From Nannochloropsis oceanica (Eukaryota > Sar > Eustigmatophyceae > Eustigmatales > Monodopsidaceae), in contig CP038122.1 of the NCBI GenBank assembly GCA_004519485.1, forward strand, positions 544,086 to 608,085: a stretch of DNA of 64,000 nucleotides, in the 5' to 3' direction. Below, in pieces: positions 30,908 to 41,083 of this stretch (the stretch's first letter is position 1; every line of letters starts with the position of its first letter). The notes beneath the pieces are model-generated. The model saw only the letters and a list, made by a program, of their open reading frames with translations. It had not been told where the DNA came from and searched no databases. The translations under genes were made by a program, and so were the position numbers.

Positions 30908-33781
30908 CTAAGGCACCACCAAAGATGCCGCACGTTGTCCCCCTTCCCTTTCTTCCCATCGCACTTTACTCTCAATCTCCCCTTCAAACATTCCCACGGG
31001 CGTAGGTACCATTAATCGCCATCCTTCCCTCCCTTCCCTCCCTTCCTCCTTCCTCCCTCGTCCTCCTTCACGTCCTCCTCCACTTTCTTTCAGGGAAGAA
31101 GAGGACGGGCTGGTAAAAAAGCTTCTATCCACGTACTCCATCTCCACCCCCATCCACAACCCGACCATTAAGCACAAGAACGAAATCAGCACGACAAACA
31201 CCCTCCTCCCCATCCCTCCCTCCCTCCCTCCTCCTCTCATCCTCTTCACAAAAACGCCCCTCTTCACCCTCCCTCCCTGCTTTCCCTCCTCCGAACGAGG
31301 GAGAGAGAGTAAGAGAGTGTACAAGGCCGCAGCTACAGAAGGGTCGTCCAGGTCCAGCCCCAGAGAAGTAGCAGCCGCGACGCGGAGGGCGGGAGGGAAG
31401 ACGAGGTGTTGCGAGGAGGAGGGGATGGAGGAAATGGAGGAGAAGCAAGGGAGGGGGGGATCAGGGGAAGCTTGAACAAGGCTGTTAGTACTGCTGGCCC
31501 TACTCGAGGAGCGAGAGGATGTCAACAACTGCTGCTCGTGGTGGTCGTGATGCTTCTTGTGTTCATTCCCTTCCTCCCTCCCTTCTTCCCGCTGCTGGTG
31601 CTGCTGGTGCTGGCGGTGCTGCTGCTGTCGAAGAAACGTACACACCCCTGTACTTGCTTCTCCTCTTCCTCGTGCTGATTGTGACGCTAACAAACGTGCT
31701 CTCGACGCAGAGGAGGAACGGGTGGATGAAAAGGAGGAGGAGGAGGAGGAGGAGGAGGAGGAGGAGGAGGAGGAGGAGGAGGAGGAGGAAAGCACTCTAT
31801 GCCCTGTGGCTCTCTTCTTCCCCAAAGGCGAGGACGAGGGAGGGAGGGAGGAACCGGTGACTTGCGCATACCCCTCCAGCCATGCTCCGCTCTCCGCAGC
31901 AGCCGCTCGCATCTCCCTTGCCTCTCCTACCCTTCCCTGGGCCTCGCTCTCCCTCGCCACCCATTCCAATCGTCTCCTCTGCCCTGCAACACTCGTGGGG
32001 TGCAAGGCCACGAGGAAGGGTGGGAGGGGGGGACGTGTGGAGGGTGCCCCTTCCCGTCTTTCCCGCCCTCGGCCCGAAGCCCTCCTCTCACGCGCCACCT
32101 CTCCCGCCATAGGCAAGAGTTGAGAGGAAGTCGGGGAAGAAGGGAGGGAGGGAGTCTCTACCTGTGGCTGCTGCTCCGTCACGAGAGTGAATGCTTGGGC
32201 TGCAGCCAGGGAGGAAGGGGCGGAGGAAGGGAGGGAAGGCCGGTGGGAAGGATCAGGGTCTGTCGGCTCCTCCTCTTTGGTTTCCTCCCCCTCCCACTGC
32301 TGCTGCTTCTGCTGCTCCTCCTCATCTTCCTTTTCTTCCTGGTTCTCTTCTCCACTTGCTTTGTTCACCGTCTCCTTCTTCTTCCCCTCCAAGCTACCTG
32401 ACAACCCTCCCTCCTTCCCTCCCTCCCTCCCTCCATACCCTCTGGCCACGGCAAGCAACCGCAACCATGTCTGTCCCTTCCACTTGCCTCGCCCTCCCTC
32501 CTTCATTTCCTCCTTCCCGCCCTCCTCCTTTATGAGCTTTTTCACTCTAAAGTACTCACTGCGGACTTGACGATTGTTTGGATCTTCCCGTAAAGCCTCT
32601 TTGAGGTCTTTCACGGCAAGGGAGAAGAGGAGGGAGGGCTGCTGCTCATGCTGCTGACGCTGCTGGGGCGACTGCTGCTGAAAAACTTGTCGGGGAAGCG
32701 AAGGAGGAGGGGAGAGAGGGGCAGGAGAAGCTGGCTTCGATCTCCTGGTCTGTTCTTCAACTTCCTTTTTGTCTACACCCTTGAAGCGTACGCTTCCTTC
32801 ATGCTGCTGCTGCTGCTTTAGGTGTTGTTCTTGTCGCTTGTCAAGCATTCTCTCACCCTCCGCGGCTCTGGCTTTGCCGCGCCAGTAGAGGAGGCGGGCC
32901 CGATCTGCAGGTAAGAAGAGAGGCTTAGAGGACGAGGTGGGAGATCGGGCGTTAGAGGCGTTTATCGGTGCTTCCTCCCTCCCCCCCTCCCTCCCTCCCT
33001 CCTGGAGGAGCATGGCATCTTGGCTCGCAGCGATCACGGACTTGTAATCACCCAGATGGAAGTAACAGATGGCCAGGTGCGAGTAGCATGAGAGTGCAAG
33101 TGCCTTGGCTGCTGTAGAAGAACTGGGAGTACATAGGGGGAAGGAGGAGATGGAGGAAGAGGAGGAGGAGATGGGGGTGGAGGAAGAGGAGGAGGAGGAG
33201 GATGAGGATAAGGAGGAGAGGAGGGGTTGATAGTCCTCGTAAAGAGGAGAGGTAGAAGTTACTCCAAGTGATCCAGCGGCAGCGACAGGAGCGGCTGCGT
33301 TCCACTCCTCACATCCATTTCTATCTCCAGCGATAGTTGACGAAGGGTACGGACGGAGGTAGCGAAGGACTCCCAAGGCGCTTTCCAGCTCGATTACGGC
33401 ACGTGCGTAATCCGCATCAGCAGTCAAATGCGACAGAGCCCGGTCGCGAAAGGTCCTCCCGGCCTCCACCCGCTGCTCTGGCAAGGGCAGACCCCGCGCG
33501 GACAGCACATTTGCGGACGGATGCAGGGAAGCTTGGAGAAAGCGGGAGAGGGTGGGGAGCTGGGCAGCCGTGTAGGCGGAGGGGGAGAGAGGGTTGGTGA
33601 TGCTGTCGCAACTGCTGCTGCTCTGTGAGGCAGAAGTGGCCGTTGTCACTTTCTTCTCATGCTCTGAGGCCTGATATTGGTCGTTTGTCATACGAAGCAT
33701 CGTTTCCAGTGTCCTGTGCGGGGGTATCGGTGGCGGGTTTGTGGAAGGTAATGAGTTGGGAAGAAGCAAGTGGAAGCCCAT
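30908..33781 (-). CDS. TPR protein with one membrane span, FKBP8-like layout
   Basis: Apparently a single-exon gene of 957 codons starting with ATG at 33781. The N-terminal third contains a first TPR-like helix pair (ARAVIELESALGVLRYLRPY), a poly-Ser loop, then AKALALSCYSHLAICYFHLG and DYKSVIAASQDAMLLQ, typical of TPR helices A and B. A last TPR-like unit (AVKDLKEALREDPNNRQVRS) resembles the third repeat of large immunophilins. The middle is low complexity (Glu, Gln, Ser runs). Near the C-terminus is one clear membrane segment (VFVVLISFLCLMVGLWMGVE) followed by about 70 basic/Gly-rich residues. No FKBP catalytic domain is present. Possibly a membrane-anchored co-chaperone adaptor; this is inferred from layout only. 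An [10 protein letters not shown] stretch shows the GGGA repeat inside coding sequence. Confidence 0.7.
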   Translation of the reverse strand: MGFHLLLPNSLPSTNPPPIPPHRTLETMLRMTNDQYQASEHEKKVTTATSASQSSSSCDSITNPLSPSAYTAAQLPTLSRFLQASLHPSANVLSARGLPLPEQRVEAGRTFRDRALSHLTADADYARAVIELESALGVLRYLRPYPSSTIAGDRNGCEEWNAAAPVAAAGSLGVTSTSPLYEDYQPLLSSLSSSSSSSSSSTPISSSSSSISSFPLCTPSSSTAAKALALSCYSHLAICYFHLGDYKSVIAASQDAMLLQEGGREGGREEAPINASNARSPTSSSKPLFLPADRARLLYWRGKARAAEGERMLDKRQEQHLKQQQQHEGSVRFKGVDKKEVEEQTRRSKPASPAPLSPPPSLPRQVFQQQSPQQRQQHEQQPSLLFSLAVKDLKEALREDPNNRQVRSEYFRVKKLIKEEGGKEEMKEGGRGKWKGQTWLRLLAVARGYGGREGGKEGGLSGSLEGKKKETVNKASGEENQEEKEDEEEQQKQQQWEGEETKEEEPTDPDPSHRPSLPSSAPSSLAAAQAFTLVTEQQPQVETPSLPSSPTSSQLLPMAGEVARERRASGRGRERREGAPSTRPPLPPFLVALHPTSVAGQRRRLEWVARESEAQGRVGEAREMRAAAAESGAWLEGYAQVTGSSLPPSSSPLGKKRATGHRVLSSSSSSSSSSSSSSSSSSSFSSTRSSSASRARLLASQSARGRGEASTGVCTFLRQQQHRQHQQHQQREEGREEGNEHKKHHDHHEQQLLTSSRSSSRASSTNSLVQASPDPPLPCFSSISSIPSSSQHLVFPPALRVAAATSLGLDLDDPSVAAALYTLLLSLPRSEEGKQGGRVKRGVFVKRMRGGGREGGMGRRVFVVLISFLCLMVGLWMGVEMEYVDRSFFTSPSSSSLKESGGGREGGRGRKEEGREGREGWRLMVPTPVGMFEGEIESKVRWEEREGGQRAASLVVP

Positions 33782-33982
33782 TTTTGAGTTGAAACGACCA
33801 ACTCTGTTGCAGGAGAGGGGAGGTTTTTAACGAGAGGATTGGAGTGAGTGAGTGAGACTGAGGAGATCCAGCATTTTAATGTTGAATGTGCACAATACGT
33901 CAGAACAGAAGACTTCATTGGAAAGCCTTAGGCAAAAGAGACGAAGAATCAGGGCGCGACGAGTTCTTGGCCTGGCGCATGG
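33782..33982. promoter_or_regulatory. Short divergent promoter between TPR (-) and calpain (+) genes
   Basis: The two start codons are only about 200 bases apart (300 if the calpain starts at its second Met, 34085), so both 5' leaders and a bidirectional promoter must fit here. A GAGTGAGTGAGTGAGA repeat lies at about 33842-33857. No TATA box is obvious. Confidence 0.5.
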
Positions 33983-36900
33983 ATGACGCACAATCAGACA
34001 GTGATGCCTTCTTTCCCTGTTGTACAATGTTTCCACACCAAACTCATACACCACGCACGTCCCGCATGTCCACTACGACAGGAAATGGTGCTGCCGATAC
34101 GGCCATCGCACGTGGACGAGGCTGTCTGGTCATCGTTACCTGTTGAGATCCGATTGGAGTTGGCCACTGCGTCTACAGGAGGCGGGGGCGGAGCCGGAGG
34201 CGGTGGGAGAGCAGGAGGAAAAATGGCCAGCAAGAATGACTTGATTGATTTGGTGGACGATGAGGAGGAGGAAGAGGAGGGGGAGCATATGCCGCCACAA
34301 GGGCAGCAGCACGAGCAACTGGAGGCGCAGGGAAAGGAGAGCAGCAATAGCAAGCGACCGCGATCGCAGCCTCCTCCACCATCACAACCCTCCACGGCAG
34401 CTGTAGCACCAGCAGGAGCAGCAAGAGCAGCTGTACCATCAGCACCACCATCGATAGCACCACCAAGAACGGAAAAGAAATGCACGGCTAGGGATGACGA
34501 TGAGATCATCATCCTTTCATCTAAAGTGACAGCCGCAAGAAGGTCGAGAGAGGAAGCGGATGAGGAAGATGACGTCCGCATCCTCCCTTTAACCCCGGGT
34601 CTTTCTCTCCCTCCTTCCACCACGTATGCGTCAGCCGCTGCTTGTGTAAGATATAATAGCTGGAGTGGCAGTGGGGGCGGGCAGCCTGTGACGAAGAAGC
34701 TGAAGAAGAAGTTACGGCAAGGGGCCGTGTATGTCTACCTAGGAGGAGAAGGCGAAGGAGGAGGTGAAAAGGAAGGATGGGGAAGAGGAGGAGGAGGAGG
34801 AGGAGGAGAAGGAGGAGGAGGAAGGGAAAGAGATGGAAGCGATGGAAGGTGTGGGAAAGTGGGAGGGTGGAAGGTGAGTATGACGCAAGAGGAAGAGGCG
34901 GAGGAATCGCTGCAGGAGTGGGCACGCGTGGTAAGAAGGAAGGAAGGGAGTAAGGGAGGAAGGGAGTAAGGGAGGGAGGGGTAGAAGAAGGTTGGAGACG
35001 AGGACTACCCGTCTAAATATTTTGCATCCCTCTCTCTCGTTCCCCCTCTTTTCCTAGGTTGATTGGCAAGAGGGGCGCACCGGAGCTGTCTACACCGACG
35101 ATGATTTCCCCGCGGACCTGAGTTGCATTACGGGTAATCCGAAGGACAAGGGCAAGAGAGGCGGCAAACTCCCGGATGGAGGGCAGCAGCAGCATGAGGA
35201 GGGGGTGGAAGGGGAAGAAGGTAGGGAGGAGAGGTAGGGGAGGTGGTTGGGCCTTGCTTTTTTCAGTGCATGACGCGGTACTTGCCTTCGGCATCCCTCC
35301 TTCCCGCTCTCCCTCCCTCCCTCCCTCCCTCCCTCCCTCAGCCCCTCTCCCCAAGTGCCGTTGCCCCGATCAGAAAGATGCAAAGCTTCTGAAGGTCCTT
35401 AAGGTATGCTCCCCATCCCTCCTTCCCTCCCTCTCTCCATCCATTCATCGTTCCCTTCCTCCCTCCCTCCCTCCCTCTACAGGACGGACCAAACCAAGGG
35501 CGTATGTTCTACGGCTGTGCCGTGGGAGCGAAAGATAAGGTACCTTCCTCCCTCCCTCCCTCCCTTCCTTCCTTCCTTCCTCTCTCTCACCCTCCTTTCT
35601 CTCCAGTGACCCACGCGCCCCTCCCTCCCTCCCTCCCTCCCTCCCTCCCTCCCTCCCTCCCTCCCTCCCTCCCTCCCTCCCTCCCTCCCTCCCTCCCCCC
35701 CAAGCGCGGCTGTGGCTTCTTCCAATGGGCGGGCGACACACCCACGCGCTGGAAAGAGGGTCCTATTGAGTTTATGCGCTTTGCGGTGGATGGGGAGTGG
35801 GCCGTCGTTAATAACAAGGGTTTCCGCTCGGAGGATGTGGTGCGTACTACGTCCTCCTCCCTCACTCCTTCCCTCCCTCCCTCCCCTCCTCCTGTCCCCT
35901 TCCATCCCCTTTCCACACGTCTCCTTCCCTCCCTCCCTCCCTCCCTCCCTCCGTCTAGAAACAAGGGGGGCTGGGCTCGTGCTGGTTTCTCTCGGCTCTG
36001 GCAGTGGTGGCGGAACGACACGACCTGATAGGTATGCCACGGAGGGAGGGAGGGGGGGAGGGGGGGAAGGTAGGAGGAAGGGAAGACAGTGACGCGGGTT
36101 TTCTGGTCGATGAAGATGCAGCCTTTTTACATGTTTATCACCTCTCCCCTCTCCCGCCCGCCCGCCCTCCCTCCCTCCCTCTCACCCACCCTCTCTCAGC
36201 CCGCAATATGATCACTCGCGCTGGCCCTGCGGCTGGAGGAATGTTCGGAGTCCGTCTCTTCATCGATGGCCGCTGGAAGGTACCTATGCCCCCTCCCTCC
36301 CTCCCTCCCTCCCTCTCCACTTCCCTTTCTCCCTCTTCTCGGGGAAAAATCCATAAATCCCACCCACCCCCCTCCCTCCCCCCTTCCCAGGTCTACCCTA
36401 TCGACGGCTACCTCCCCCTCCGCCCCCCCCCCCCGCTCTCATCGATCCGACGCCGCCGACCACCTCCTCCTTCACGCCTCGGGACGGGTCATGGAGCTTA
36501 AGTACTGCAAAGGTACCCTCCCTCCCTGCCTCCCTTCCTCCCTCCCTCTCTCCCTCTCTCCCTTCCTCAGTGTTTGCCGCCCCTACCCATCCACAGGACG
36601 CAACCGGCAGCTGTGGCCCTCCCTCCTCGAAAAAGCTTATTCCAAGGTATTCCCCTCCCTCCCTCCCTCCCTCCCTCCCTCCCTTCCTCCCTCCTCCCTT
36701 CAGCACCACCCCATCCATCTGTCGTGATAGGACTTCATTCTTGCACCTCCCTCCCTCCCTCCCTCCCTCCCTCCCTCCCTCCCTCCCTCACCAGGCCCAC
36801 GGCTCCTACAGGGCTATCTCAGGCGGACATATCGCAGAGGGTATGTTCGATCTCACTTCTTTTCCTTGCGGTAAGCAGGGAGGGAGGGAGGGAAGGAGGG

Positions 36901-39900
36901 GGGGAGGAAGGGAGGGAAGGAGGGAAGAAGGTATCGACACGTGGAAAGGACGATCACTCACACCACCCTCCTTCCCTCCCTCTCTCCCTCCCTCCCTCCC
37001 CCCCTCCCTCTTCAGAGATGATCCAATTCGGCGCCGGAACATTTGACAGCGAGCAATTCTGGGCCCGCCTCTGCTCCTTTCAGGTAGGTAGGGAGGGAGG
37101 GAGGGAGGGAGGGAGGTTGACTTTGTGTGGGTCCATCCCAGCCCTGCCCTTCCCTCCCTCCCTCCCTCCCTCCCTCCCTCCCTCCCTCCCTCCCTCCCTC
37201 CCTCCCCCTTCGTTCAGAGCTCGGGGTTCACCATGGGCGCCTCATGCGGACAGTCGCATGAGGGGCTGGTCGGTAATCATGCCTATAGCGTTTTGTGTGT
37301 CAAGGTAGGGGGAGAGGGAGGGAGAGAGGGAGGGAGAAAGGAAGGAGGGAGGGAAGGAAAAAGGGAGAGAGGGAAGGAGGGTGGGAAGGAGGATACCATC
37401 GCAGGGCTACTCGTCCACATGCATTATTCATACTCGCTTCCTGTTCTTATTCATACTCGCTTCCTGCCCCCCTCCCTCCCTCCCTCCCTCCCTCAGGAGC
37501 TACAGGACGTTCCCGTGGGACAGCAGAAGAAGATCAGTGACTTCTTCTCCCAGCGGTCGCAGATAGCGTCATTGGAAGGAGGAGGAGGAGGAGGAGGAGG
37601 AGGAGGAGGAGGAGGTGAGTTCCTTTTAGGGTTTCACTTATTGGCTTGTCTTACTCCCCTTGAAGCATTCTTGCCGGGCTCTCATGCCTTCCCTCCCTCC
37701 CTCCCTCCCTCCCTCCCTCCCTCCCTCCCTCCCTCCCTCCCTTCCTCCCTCCCTCCCTTCTCCAGCCACTGCCTCTCCGACGAGGTCCCTCCCCCCCTAC
37801 CTCACCCCAGACGGCGTGCTCCGTCTGATCCGTCTCCGAAACCCGTGGGGCTGCCAAGAATGGAAAGGGAGGTGGGGAAGGAGGGAAGGAGGGAGGGAGG
37901 AAGGGAGGAAGAGGGAGTCAGGAAGGGATCAAATTAGATATGAAAATATTTAATCTAAGAGACGTGACGGCTCACTTACAGCGGGCCTCCCTCCCTCCCT
38001 CCCTCCCTCCCTCCCTCCCTCCCTCCCTCCCTCCCTCCCTAGCTTCGGCCCTGGGTCAGATGAATGGACTCCGGCTCTGCGGGAGGCCCTGGAGGGGAAG
38101 CACTCCAAGAGCAGCAAGGGCGACGGGTGCTTCTGGATGGTATGTACCTCCCTCCCTTCCTCCCTCCCTCCCTCCTCCCCATCTTTCCTTTCGCCCTTCG
38201 CAGCGTTCCATGCAGTACACAAACCTCTTGCCTTTCTTCCTCCCTCCCTCCCTCCCTCCCTCCCTCCCTCCCTCCCTCCCTCCCTGGCAGGCGTACCACG
38301 ACTTCCTCCGCGTCTTCTCGGGCGTGGACGTGTGTAAGGCTCATCGTGGCTGGTTCGTCAACAGCCTTCAGGGCTACCTACACAGGCAGCAATGGCACCC
38401 ACAGCACGTACGCCCTCCCTCCCTTTCTCTATTTCGTTCTCTCTCTCTTCTTCCTCAGTCTGCGGAAGTTCTCATTGCCATCCTTCCTCCCTCCCTTCCT
38501 CCCTCCCTCCCTCCCTCCCTGCAGGCCGTCCACCTCCGCCTTCCCTCCCACTCATCCGTCTGGCTGCACCTCTCCCTTATCCAGCCCTCCACGCGGGGCA
38601 AGGCCGGCAGGGGCGGGTTCTGGCACTCAGACATCTCCCTCCTCGTCCTCCGCTTGGCAGAGGAGGGGGGGGAGGGAGGGAAGGAGCAGCGGTGGCGAGT
38701 CTTAGGTAGATGGCTGGGAGGGAGGGAGGAAGGAAAGGAGGGAAGTTCAATCAAGCAGCCATTTAAAAAGCAGAGGAACGTCGGCGATGAGAATGTGGGT
38801 GTACTGGTCTAACACCCCTCCCTTCCTCCCTCCCTCTCTCCCTCCCTCCCTCGCAGGCACGGAGCACGTCCGCCTGTCCGGACAGGGCAAAGTGCACCAC
38901 ACCGAGCTCGTGCTGGGGGAGGCGTCTTGTAACGAGGGAGGGAGGGAGGGAGGGAGTAAGGGAGGGAGGGGTGGCTCATTCCTGTTTCTGCATGTCGTCA
39001 GCACGTGTCTCGCTCACACATACCCCTCCCTCCCTCCCTCCCTCCCTCCCTCCCTCCGCCCCTGCCTAGCCTCCACCCCCTCCCACTACCTCCTCCTCCC
39101 CTTCTCTCTCAACCGTTGGGCCCTGCTCTCCGACCCTGCCATCCGGGGCAGCCGAGCTGCCCTCAGGAAGAAGGCACTGGAGACCGCTCCCTTCACCCTC
39201 CGAGTCTTTTCCGCAGCACCCGTGGAGTTGCGGGAGGTGAGGGATGGAGGGAGAGAAGGAGGCGAGGAGGGACAGGGGGAAAGAAAGGTAGGAGAAGACT
39301 ATGGACAATATTCCGGTCGTCTCACCCCCGTTCCCTCCTTCCCTCCCTCCCCCTCGTCCTCCATCCGTCCCCTTCAGGCTCCCTTCCCCACCCACAAACA
39401 CACACACTCGCCGAGTGCCCTTGTCGTCGATCAGCTCCTGCGCGCCCTGTCTGACAGAGCCCTCCTCCGAGACTCCAAGTTCTTTGCCCCTCCTGTGGTT
39501 ACGAGGGACGTTGGAGGGTGAGGGAGGGAAGGAGGGAGGAAGGGAGGGAGGAAGGGAAAGAGGGAGGAAGGTTGCGGCCAGGCAGACGTTTACCCTCTAG
39601 CCTAGCGCTTGCCTCCTCATGATCAGCGTTTGAGAGCCAGTGGACGGAACGCCCTAGAGAAGAAATATAGACACACAGACGACTTGGACTGAGAAACACT
39701 GGAACGATCCTTCACTCACGTCCCTCCTTCCTCCTCTCTGGACGCATCTGTGTACTCACCACAGGCTGGCTGGTGTGACCCTCTTCCAGTACGAGTGCTC
39801 TGGCGCCTCCCTCGTTGTCCTCGAGAATGGCTTGGTCGAACAAGAGCTCTACGTGCGGTGCCGTTTCGTCCTGCACACCAGCGACAGCAGCGACTGGGGG

Positions 39901-40334
39901 TCGACTCACAACCCCACGCAGGAACCTGGTAGGGAGAAAGGAAGTGAGCGAAGAAGGGAGGGAATAATGGAAGGAGATGGAACAGGAGTGACGATAAAAA
40001 TGGGGTGGTCAGCTCCGCTGCGCTCTTGTAGCAAAATATCGAGAGCCCTCCACGACCCCACCACCAACCAGTCCACTTCCATTCCCTCCCTCCTTTCCTC
40101 CCTCCCTCTCCCACATCCCCTCCCTCAGAATGGCGCGTGGTCGGTCCAGGCTTCAAGAGCATCGTGGGTGTGCTGGGGTCCTCCTCCCAAATGGCGCAAT
40201 TTGAGCTGGAGGCCATGGGAGAGGGAGGGACGATTGTGATGGATCGCGTGCAGGTGCAGGCGTTGCCACATGAAGAGATTAGACCACAAGAGCTGGATGG
40301 GGCCCGAGGGATTTTCGCTTGGAAGAAGGCATGA
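33983..40334 (+). CDS. Modular calpain with UBM, SIM-like, GRF zinc finger and PIP box
   Basis: Calpain-family cysteine protease, about 1085 residues. Exons: 33983-34930, 35058-35220, 35342-35403, 35483-35539, 35705-35839, 35959-36031, 36200-36279, 36391-36512, 36597-36646, 36795-36840, 37016-37083, 37218-37304, 37497-37614, 37766-37871, 38043-38139, 38291-38407, 38525-38705, 38857-38928, 39070-39236, 39378-39517, 39765-39928, 40129-40334; all in phase except a one-base problem in the exon 8 poly-C. Order: UBM-like VDEAVWSSLPVEIRLEL (~44-60); SIM-like DLIDLVDDEEE (~86-96) and DDDEIIILSS (~171-180); calpain anchor YTDDDFPADL; GRF finger with Cys ~376, 378, 403, 413 and GPNQGRMFYGC, CGFFQWAGD; catalytic QGGLGSCWFL (Cys ~463), VGNHAYSV (His ~622), IRLRNPWG (Asn ~695); PIP box QKKISDFF (~640-647); FWMAYHDFLRVFSGVDVC; then calpain C2-like domain(s). 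No EF-hands. Start could be Met35 (34085). Confidence 0.9.
36423..36434 (+). other. Poly-C run causing a reading-frame break in calpain exon 8
   Basis: Twelve Cs follow the codons for YLPLR. As written, the frame runs into a stop at the end of exon 8. One C fewer restores a frame reading ASGRVMELKYCK, which joins in phase to exon 9 (RNRQLWPSLLEKAYSK). The family has LLEKAY here, so the downstream frame is certainly coding. Confidence 0.85.
37424..37466 (+). repeat. 20-bp direct duplication in calpain intron 12
   Basis: The block beginning TTATTCATACTCGCTTCCTG occurs at 37424-37443 and again at 37447-37466, three bases apart, inside an intron. Confidence 0.85.
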
Positions 40335-41083
40335 GGGAAGGAAGGAGGGAATGGGGAAAGGAGAGCTGGCAGGAGTCAGGGACCTTGACCACGTTTTGTA
40401 AAGACGGGTGTGATGAGGGGGGAAGAAGAAGGGACGTGGTGAAGGGAGGGAAAGAGGGGAGAGGGCTGGACAGAGACAGCGTGTATAGATGCTTGTAGAT
40501 GATAGGTAGACGAGTCGCGTAAAGAAGAACGCCAGTGTGAATATCAGCAATTGTTATTTCTTTCTTGTTACCCTCTCGGAAGCCCTACTCTATTTTTGAT
40601 TTATCGATGGATTGATTGGTTTTGTGAGATCGATATCAACCATGACTGAGCGTCTTGATTCGATGGGTCGTTGATTTATTGATAGATTGATTCTTTGATG
40701 AATGCAATGCTGACCTTGGGATGGAGTTTTTCCAACCTCCTGCCCCCGCTTTAACGCGGCGAACAAACGGGGGCAGATTGAGGTGTAACGGCTCGGGGTG
40801 CCCACACTCGTGCATCCCTCCCTGCCTTGCTTGGCCAACCACACCCATTGCAGACCCCAGCTCTTTCCTTCATGGGTTCTCGATAACACGAAACTATCTT
40901 GGTGATGGTAGTTGGGAGGAGGAAGCGGGGTTTGCGTGGTACTCAGCTGCCTGCTTTGGTACGCGCAGACTCTCAACCGCATCCCATGTCCAACATTGAA
41001 GCACACACAATCGCATCTCTAACCCCACCTCCTTGACCCCTGCTGCCTAATCACCGCACAAATTCCCCCCAAGATCTCATTCA
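40335..41083. other. Intergenic
   Basis: Calpain 3' UTR and Spinster-like promoter. Contains GATTGATTGATT/ATCGAT-type short repeats at 40600-40700. No supported gene. Confidence 0.5.
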
